From Bacillota bacterium (lineage in GTDB: Bacteria > Bacillota > Bacilli > Tumebacillales > Effusibacillaceae), in the NCBI GenBank assembly GCA_020059765.1, contig JAGVBM010000309.1:1-10711 (forward strand): DNA of 10,711 nucleotides, in the 5' to 3' direction. The notes under the pieces were generated by a model. The model did not search any database and was not told the DNA's origin. It saw only the letters and a list, made by a program, of their open reading frames with translations. Shown piece by piece: positions 6,036-10,711 of the stretch. Position numbers and translations under genes: made by a program. The stretch's first letter is position 1; the number at the start of each line of letters is the position of its first letter.

Positions 6036-6082
6036 CGAGTCGAAACAAGGATTTGTCGTTAATTTCCCTCTATGCAGAATCG

Positions 6083-6096
6083 TGAAAGCGCTTAAA
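6083..6096 (+). promoter_or_regulatory. Candidate CcpA binding site (cre box) upstream of sucC
   Basis: TGAAAGCGCTTAAA matches the cre consensus TGWNANCGNTNWCA at nine of its ten defined positions; position 13 is A instead of C. Its core AAGCGCTT is a perfect palindrome. It lies six bases upstream of the -35 box of the sucC promoter, centred near -48 from the inferred start. That suits carbon-catabolite control of a TCA-cycle operon by CcpA. Whether the effect would be repression or activation cannot be told from position alone. Confidence 0.6.
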
Positions 6097-6102
6097 AAAA
6101 AG

Positions 6103-6131
6103 TTGATTGAAACGGATGAAAAAGATAGTAT
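6103..6131 (+). promoter_or_regulatory. Probable sigma-A promoter of sucCD
   Basis: TTGATT (6103-6108) and TAGTAT (6126-6131) each match the consensus at four of six positions, with an ideal 17-bp spacer that is A-rich. Transcription would start near 6138, giving a leader of about 50 bases before the sucC ATG. The cre-like box directly upstream strengthens the call. Confidence 0.6.
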
Positions 6132-6186
6132 CAAAATAGACATACAGATCACAGCTTATTATTATTTTCCCAGGGAGGCAGAGAGA

Positions 6187-7344
6187 ATGAACATTCATGA
6201 GTACCAGGGGAAAGCGGTTCTCAAGCAGTACGGCGTGACCGTTCCGCAGGGAGAAGTGGCTTTTTCCGTGAATGAAGCAGAACAAATAGCCGAGAAGCTA
6301 GGTGGGAAGGCGGTCGTGAAAGCGCAGATTCATGCGGGCGGCCGCGGTAAGGCGGGCGGCGTCAAGGTTGCCAAAAATCTTGATGAAGTGCGTACATATG
6401 CGGAACAGATTCTCGGGATGACATTGGTCACTCATCAAACGGGACCCGAAGGAAAAGTTGTGAAACGTCTTTTGATTGAAGAGCTTTCCGATATTAAGAA
6501 AGAATATTATGTCGGCGTGGTTGTGGACCGGGCAACGAGCCGTGTGGTCATGATGGCTTCCGAAGAGGGGGGCACAGAAATTGAAGAGGTGGCCGCCAAA
6601 ACTCCGGAGAAAATTTTCAAGGAAGTAATCGATCCGGCTGTCGGTCTGCAGGCTTTCCAAGCGCGCAAGTTGGCATTTGCCATCAACATTCCGCGTGAAC
6701 TCGTGAATCAGGCGGTTAAATTCATGATGGGACTGTACCAAGCATTTGTCGACAAAGACTGCTCGATCGCCGAAATCAATCCCTTGGTCGTGACCGGCGA
6801 TGGAAAAGTGGTGGCGCTTGACGCGAAACTGAACTTCGACTCCAATGCCTTGTTCCGTCATAAAGACATTTTCGAACTGAGAGATCTGGATGAAGAGGAT
6901 CAGAAAGAGATTGAAGCATCCAAGTATGACCTGTCCTATATCGCGTTGGAAGGAAATATCGGCTGTATGGTCAACGGAGCCGGATTGGCCATGGCAACGA
7001 TGGATACAATCAAGTATTTCGGCGGACAGCCTGCCAACTTCCTCGATGTGGGCGGCGGTGCCACGACGGAAAAGGTAACGGCTGCTTTCAAGATCATCCT
7101 GTCCGACCCGAATGTGCAGGGGATTCTCGTCAACATTTTTGGCGGAATCATGAAGTGCGACGTGATTGCCGAAGGTGTAATCACCGCCGCAAGAGACGTC
7201 GGCCTTGACAAGCCGCTGGTTGTACGGCTTGAAGGGACCAACGTGGAACTCGGCAAGAAAATGCTCAATGAGTCGGGGCTGAACATTGTCGCTGCCGATT
7301 CGCTTGCGGATGCTGCGGAAAAAATCGTCGGATTGGTGAAATAA
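6187..7344 (+). CDS. sucC: Succinyl-CoA synthetase (ADP-forming), beta subunit
   Basis: This is the 385-aa beta subunit of succinyl-CoA synthetase, which together with SucD interconverts succinyl-CoA and succinate in the TCA cycle while making ATP or GTP. The ATP-grasp domain begins MNIHEYQGK. It carries the glycine-rich nucleotide-binding stretch AQIHAGGRGKAGGVK (46-60) and the metal-site motif AEINPL (195-200) with LDAKLNFD (211-218). The C-terminal flavodoxin-like domain has GNIGCMVNGAGLAMATMD (256-273) and ILVNIFGGIMKCD (313-325). The ATG at 6187 follows GGGAGG (6173-6178) by 8 bases; the frame is open upstream but that part overlaps the zinc-ribbon gene and the promoter. It is 23 bases ahead of sucD in one operon. 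Length and motifs match the family throughout, with nothing unusual. Confidence 0.98.
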   Translation: MNIHEYQGKAVLKQYGVTVPQGEVAFSVNEAEQIAEKLGGKAVVKAQIHAGGRGKAGGVKVAKNLDEVRTYAEQILGMTLVTHQTGPEGKVVKRLLIEELSDIKKEYYVGVVVDRATSRVVMMASEEGGTEIEEVAAKTPEKIFKEVIDPAVGLQAFQARKLAFAINIPRELVNQAVKFMMGLYQAFVDKDCSIAEINPLVVTGDGKVVALDAKLNFDSNALFRHKDIFELRDLDEEDQKEIEASKYDLSYIALEGNIGCMVNGAGLAMATMDTIKYFGGQPANFLDVGGGATTEKVTAAFKIILSDPNVQGILVNIFGGIMKCDVIAEGVITAARDVGLDKPLVVRLEGTNVELGKKMLNESGLNIVAADSLADAAEKIVGLVK

Positions 7345-7367
7345 ATTCGGGACGGAGGGAAACTGTA

Positions 7368-8273
7368 ATGAGTATCTTAGTGAATAAAAATACAAAGGTT
7401 ATTACCCAGGGAATTACCGGCGCCACCGGATTGTTCCACACCAAACAAGCAATCGAGTACGGAACGAACGTTGTCGGCGGTGTCACACCGGGCAAAGGCG
7501 GCACAGAAGTGGAAGGCATTCCCGTATTTGACACGGTCATGCAAGCGAAAGAGAAAACCGGGGCCAACGCTTCCGTCATTTACGTGCCCCCCGCATTTGC
7601 TGCCGATGCGATCATGGAAGCCGTCGATGCGGATCTCGACCTTGTGATTTGCATCACCGAAGGCATTCCGGTGCTGGATATGGTAAAAGTGAAGCGTTAT
7701 ATGGAAGGCAAGCGGACTCGCCTGATCGGACCCAATTGTCCGGGAGTCATTACTCCGGGCGAATGTAAAATCGGCATTATGCCCGGATATATTCATCTTC
7801 CGGGTCGTGTAGGCGTTATATCCCGTTCCGGCACCTTGACTTATGAAGCGGTCCATCAGTTGAGCACCCGCGGCATCGGTCAATCGACGGCGGTCGGCAT
7901 CGGCGGTGATCCTGTCAAGGGTACCGAATTTATCGACGTACTCGAAATGTTCAATAACGATCCGGATACGGACGCTGTCATCATGATCGGTGAGATCGGC
8001 GGAACCGCCGAAGAAGAAGCGGCTGAATGGATCCGCGACCATATGAAAAAACCGGTCGTCGGCTTCATCGCGGGCGCGACGGCACCTCCCGGAAAACGGA
8101 TGGGTCATGCGGGCGCCATTATCTCCGGCGGAAAAGGCACCGCAGCCGAAAAAATTGCCAAGATGCAAGAGTGCGGAATTCGTATGGCACCGACTCCGTC
8201 CGAAATGGGTTCCACTTTGGTGGAGCTTTTGCAGGAACGCGGCATGCTCGACCAAGTCATCACGAAAAAGTAA
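7368..8273 (+). CDS. sucD: Succinyl-CoA synthetase, alpha subunit
   Basis: This is the 301-aa alpha subunit, which holds the CoA-binding Rossmann domain and the histidine that is phosphorylated in the reaction. The N-terminal CoA-binding segment contains QGITGATG (14-21) and PGKGG (41-45). GPNCPGVITPGECKIGIMPG (121-140) follows. The C-terminal domain has the active-site His247 in KRMGHAGAIISGGKG (243-257) and a usual tail. The ATG at 7368 is preceded by GGAGGG (7354-7359). It is translated from the same message as sucC. A strong intrinsic terminator lies ten bases after the stop, which closes the operon before dprA. Length and all key residues agree with the family. Confidence 0.98.
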   Translation: MSILVNKNTKVITQGITGATGLFHTKQAIEYGTNVVGGVTPGKGGTEVEGIPVFDTVMQAKEKTGANASVIYVPPAFAADAIMEAVDADLDLVICITEGIPVLDMVKVKRYMEGKRTRLIGPNCPGVITPGECKIGIMPGYIHLPGRVGVISRSGTLTYEAVHQLSTRGIGQSTAVGIGGDPVKGTEFIDVLEMFNNDPDTDAVIMIGEIGGTAEEEAAEWIRDHMKKPVVGFIAGATAPPGKRMGHAGAIISGGKGTAAEKIAKMQECGIRMAPTPSEMGSTLVELLQERGMLDQVITKK

Positions 8274-8282
8274 CAGCCAGCG

Positions 8283-8309
8283 AGGGAGACTGCCTGAGTC
8301 TCCCTTTTT
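8283..8309 (+). terminator. Intrinsic terminator of the sucCD operon
   Basis: AGGGAGACT (8283-8291) pairs perfectly with AGTCTCCCT (8297-8305) around the 5-base loop GCCTG. The T-run 8305-8309 follows directly. It lies just after the sucD stop and separates sucCD from dprA. Confidence 0.93.
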
Positions 8310-8410
8310 CCTCAGCTTGCATCCCTATCCCTTTACACTTACCTTTACATACACATTCCATGGCACACCGCCTTTGCGGGCATCACTTTGAAAGACCAAG
8401 GAGGAATTTC

Positions 8411-9505
8411 ATGCGTCAAGAAAAAGAATATTTGCATTGGCTGCTGGGGGTGCCGCGCATCGGATATTTGCGCTGCCTCCGCTTGCTGAACCATTTTGGC
8501 TCTGCAGAAACGGTCTGGGAAGCAAACGAGGCCGATTTTCAAAACGTCCCGTCGATTTCTCAGAAGGAAGTTTCGGCAATTCTCACATCGCGGCAAACCT
8601 ATTCCTTCGCAGAACAAGAACAATTTCTCAAACGTCATTCGATTCGGCTGCTTGATCGAAATGACCCCGAGTATCCTCCCCTTTTGCTGCAGATCTTTGA
8701 TCCTCCGCATCTGTTGTACATCCAGGGCGAACTGCTGCCCGAAGACGAACATGCATTGGCGGTTGTCGGCTCCCGCCACCCTACCAATTACGGATCCCTG
8801 GTCACCAATAAACTGACCTCCGAACTGGCGGTCGCCGGAATTACGATTGTCTCCGGCTTGGCGAAAGGGATCGACGCGCTTGCCCATGAAGCCGCGCTGC
8901 AGGCAAACGGACGCACGATCGCGGTGCTGGCCGGCGGTTTGTTGAATCTGTATCCTTCTGAAAACAAGCCATTGGCTCGCCGGATCGTTCAGCAAGGTGC
9001 CCTGTTGTCGGAATTTCACCCGCTTGCCCCAGCCCATCCCGGTATGTTTCCGGTCCGCAACCGGATTATATCGGGCATATCCCGTGCTGTTTTGATTATG
9101 GAAGCCGCACGGAAAAGCGGCTCCCTGATTACTGCCGACCAGGCGATCGAACAGTCGCGGGATGTCTTTGCCGTGCCCGGACCGATCACCTCACCTTTGA
9201 GCCAAGGCACCAATGATCTGATTCGGCAAGGTGCCAGACTTGTGACCGGTATGGAGGATATTTGGGAAGAATATCCCGACTGGCGCCCGGTTTCCGGTGA
9301 TCTGTCGACCGCCTCGCCGATTCCGATGAGCCCGGAAGAGAAACGATTGCTCGATTTGATCGGCTACGGAGCTGTACACGCGGAACATTTGCTGCGTTCG
9401 GCCAATCTTGCGGTAGGAACCGTTTATCGCTTGCTGCTGGAGATGGAATTGAAAGGATGGGTCAAACAGATGCCCGGACAGATGTATATGAAGGGGAATG
9501 TTTGA
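8411..9505 (+). CDS. dprA: DNA-processing protein DprA (Smf)
   Basis: This 364-aa protein binds single-stranded DNA that enters during natural transformation and loads RecA on it. An N-terminal helical (SAM/HhH-like) region (about 1-80) leads into the Rossmann-like DprA core: VVGSRHPTNYG (118-128), IVSGLAKGIDALAHEAAL (146-163), FPVRNRIISGIS (213-224), SGSLITADQA (236-245) and GTNDLIRQGA (266-275). A C-terminal winged-helix domain follows (about 305-358). The ATG at 8411 is preceded by AAGGAGG (8398-8404) with a 6-base gap; the frame is open back into sucD, but that part is clearly a shadow. Its place between sucD and topA is the usual Bacillota order. The 137-base gap upstream holds the sucCD terminator and no promoter that I could support. 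Confidence 0.97.
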   Translation: MRQEKEYLHWLLGVPRIGYLRCLRLLNHFGSAETVWEANEADFQNVPSISQKEVSAILTSRQTYSFAEQEQFLKRHSIRLLDRNDPEYPPLLLQIFDPPHLLYIQGELLPEDEHALAVVGSRHPTNYGSLVTNKLTSELAVAGITIVSGLAKGIDALAHEAALQANGRTIAVLAGGLLNLYPSENKPLARRIVQQGALLSEFHPLAPAHPGMFPVRNRIISGISRAVLIMEAARKSGSLITADQAIEQSRDVFAVPGPITSPLSQGTNDLIRQGARLVTGMEDIWEEYPDWRPVSGDLSTASPIPMSPEEKRLLDLIGYGAVHAEHLLRSANLAVGTVYRLLLEMELKGWVKQMPGQMYMKGNV

Positions 9506-9531
9506 CAACAATTGTTCAAGCAGTTTAGTAT
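9502..9531 (+). promoter_or_regulatory. Probable sigma-A promoter of topA
   Basis: A perfect -35 TTGACA (9502-9507) overlaps the dprA stop codon TGA (9503-9505). TAGTAT (9526-9531) follows after an 18-bp spacer and matches the -10 consensus at four of six positions. The start would lie near 9538, about 70 bases before topA. The spacer contains a perfect 10-bp palindrome AACAATTGTT (9507-9516). Confidence 0.6.
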
Positions 9532-9607
9532 TAGAAACATGAAAACGACGGAAATATTTACATACACTTATTGTTAAACGATGCAGTCGATGAAAGGAGG
9601 AGACGCA

Positions 9608-10711
9608 GTGGCGGATTATCTGGTCATCGTGGAGTCTCCGGCTAAAGCCAAAACCATCGGGAAGTATCTCGGTAAGAAATATATAGTGAAAGCTTCCATG
9701 GGACATGTGCGCGATTTGCCGAAAAGCCAACTGGGAGTTGATATCGAGCATGATTTTGAACCCAAATACATCACGATTCGCGGAAAAGGCGATGTCCTGA
9801 AAGAACTTCGCGACCAAAGCAAGAAGGTAAAATCGGTATTTCTGGCTGCCGACCCCGACCGTGAAGGAGAAGCGATTGCGTGGCACCTGGCAAATGTTTT
9901 GGAGATCGATTTCAATCAGCCCTGCCGCGTGGTGTTCAATGAAATCACCAAAGACGCAATTAAGGAAGCGTTCAAGCAACCTCGCAAAATCGACATGGAC
10001 CTGGTAAACGCCCAGCAAGCGCGACGCATTCTCGATCGATTGGTCGGATACCAGATTTCTCCTTTGTTATGGAAAAAGGTGAAAAAGGGGCTTTCGGCCG
10101 GCCGTGTGCAGTCGGTGGCGGTTCGCCTGATTGTCGATCGGGAAAATGAAATTCGCAATTTCAAGCCTGAAGAGTATTGGAGTGTAACGGCTGTCTTTCA
10201 GGTGGAAAAGCAAAAGTTTGAAGCCAAATATTTCGGCGACCGGAAGGGCAACGAGATACAAAAAGTCGAACTGCACAATCAGCAGGAAGTCAATCAGTTG
10301 TTGGCGCGTATTCAAGGAGCGTCCTACCGAATTATCGACGTCAAAAAGAGTGAACGCAAACGCAATCCGGCACCTCCTTTCATTACCAGCACCTTGCAGC
10401 AGGAAGCGGCGCGCAAGCTGAATTTTCGCGCCGCCAAAACGATGTCGATTGCCCAGCAGTTATACGAAGGCATCGACATTGGGGGAGAAGGCACGATTGG
10501 TCTGATCACCTACATGCGTACCGACTCGACCCGCATCTCGCCGACGGCGCAAACGGAAGCACGGGATTATATCCAGCGGGAATACGGCGAATCGTATTAC
10601 CCGGACAAACCTCGGCAATACACGACGAAACAAGGGGCGCAAGACGCCCACGAAGCGATTCGGCCGACTTCGGTAACCCGTCACCCCGACCAGTTGAAGA
10701 ACGATTTGACC
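9608..10711 (+). CDS. topA: DNA topoisomerase I (type IA), N-terminal part, runs off the window
   Basis: The first 368 residues of topoisomerase I are present; the gene is cut by the right edge. The enzyme relaxes negative supercoils by cutting one strand through a tyrosine. The TOPRIM domain starts MADYLVIVESPAKAKTIGKYL with catalytic Glu9 and the metal-binding ADPDREGEA (81-89). LVNAQQARRILDRLVGYQISPLLW (132-155) and LSAGRVQSVAVRLI (162-175) follow. The active-site tyrosine is Tyr302 in GLITYMRTDSTRIS (298-311). DAHEAIRPT (346-354) comes near the end. The start is GTG, not ATG: it lies 7 bases after AAAGGAGG (9593-9600) and begins exactly at the family N-terminus. The C-terminal zinc-finger region is outside the window. 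Its own promoter is likely at the end of dprA. Confidence 0.97.
   Translation, partial: MADYLVIVESPAKAKTIGKYLGKKYIVKASMGHVRDLPKSQLGVDIEHDFEPKYITIRGKGDVLKELRDQSKKVKSVFLAADPDREGEAIAWHLANVLEIDFNQPCRVVFNEITKDAIKEAFKQPRKIDMDLVNAQQARRILDRLVGYQISPLLWKKVKKGLSAGRVQSVAVRLIVDRENEIRNFKPEEYWSVTAVFQVEKQKFEAKYFGDRKGNEIQKVELHNQQEVNQLLARIQGASYRIIDVKKSERKRNPAPPFITSTLQQEAARKLNFRAAKTMSIAQQLYEGIDIGGEGTIGLITYMRTDSTRISPTAQTEARDYIQREYGESYYPDKPRQYTTKQGAQDAHEAIRPTSVTRHPDQLKNDLT

Noticed and set aside
5809..6186. Upstream extension of sucC
   Set aside because: It overlaps the zinc-ribbon gene, the cre box and the promoter; the ATG at 6187 is the family start.
6298..7395. Minus-strand 365-aa open frame across sucC
   Set aside because: Mirror frame of a highly conserved gene; its composition (many His, Phe, Arg) is typical of antisense shadows.
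7377..8255. Minus-strand 292-aa open frame across sucD
   Set aside because: Same reason: an antisense shadow of sucD.
8027..8410. Upstream extension of dprA into sucD
   Set aside because: It crosses sucD and its terminator; the ATG at 8411 has an AAGGAGG and matches the family N-terminus.
8310..8410. Possible dprA promoter in the gap after sucD
   Set aside because: No pair of hexamers with acceptable match and spacing was found.
1..10711. Mobile elements, CRISPR arrays, tRNA or rRNA genes
   Set aside because: No transposase, long repeats, spaced repeats or tRNA-like folds were seen on either strand.

Overview
The window is a chromosomal segment from a Gram-positive bacterium, most likely a Bacillota of the Bacillales/Alicyclobacillaceae type (Effusibacillus- or Tumebacillus-like; this placement is inference). 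The signs are roughly balanced base composition, strong AAGGAGG-type ribosome binding sites, use of TTG and GTG starts, sigma-A-like promoters, a CcpA-type cre box, and the Bacillota gene order sucC-sucD-dprA-topA. No mobile element, CRISPR array, tRNA or rRNA was seen.

Left part (1-3311). After the last codons of an unidentified gene comes a cobalamin riboswitch with an intrinsic terminator as its expression platform. It controls a tightly packed operon for a B12-family ABC importer: a lipoprotein binding protein (btuF-like), a FecCD-family permease (btuC-like) and an ATPase (btuD-like). The genes are joined by ATGA stop/start overlaps.

Middle part (3279-5272, minus strand). comM/yifB, a Mg-chelatase-like AAA+ protein linked to natural transformation in other bacteria, is followed by an unrecognised 102-aa gene with a TTG start and a perfect Shine-Dalgarno. 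A 13-bp hairpin ends both this minus-strand unit and the converging btu operon.

Small-gene zone (5273-6186). There is a 71-aa unknown gene on the plus strand and a possible 29-aa peptide gene on the minus strand that overlaps its tail. A 52-aa four-cysteine zinc-ribbon protein (YlaI/DUF2197-like) starts at TTG. Two TATAAT boxes point in opposite directions between the last two.

Right part (6083-10711, plus strand). sucC and sucD encode the two subunits of succinyl-CoA synthetase. They sit behind a sigma-A-like promoter with a cre-like box just upstream and end at a clean terminator. dprA follows with a strong ribosome binding site. topA (DNA topoisomerase I) begins at GTG and runs off the right edge; its probable promoter has a perfect TTGACA that overlaps the dprA stop codon.

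Overall this is mostly housekeeping and competence-related chromosome with a B12-uptake operon set into it. I do not see a clearly new multi-gene system. The least explained pieces are the 102-aa gene after comM and the small convergent genes at 5426-5717.
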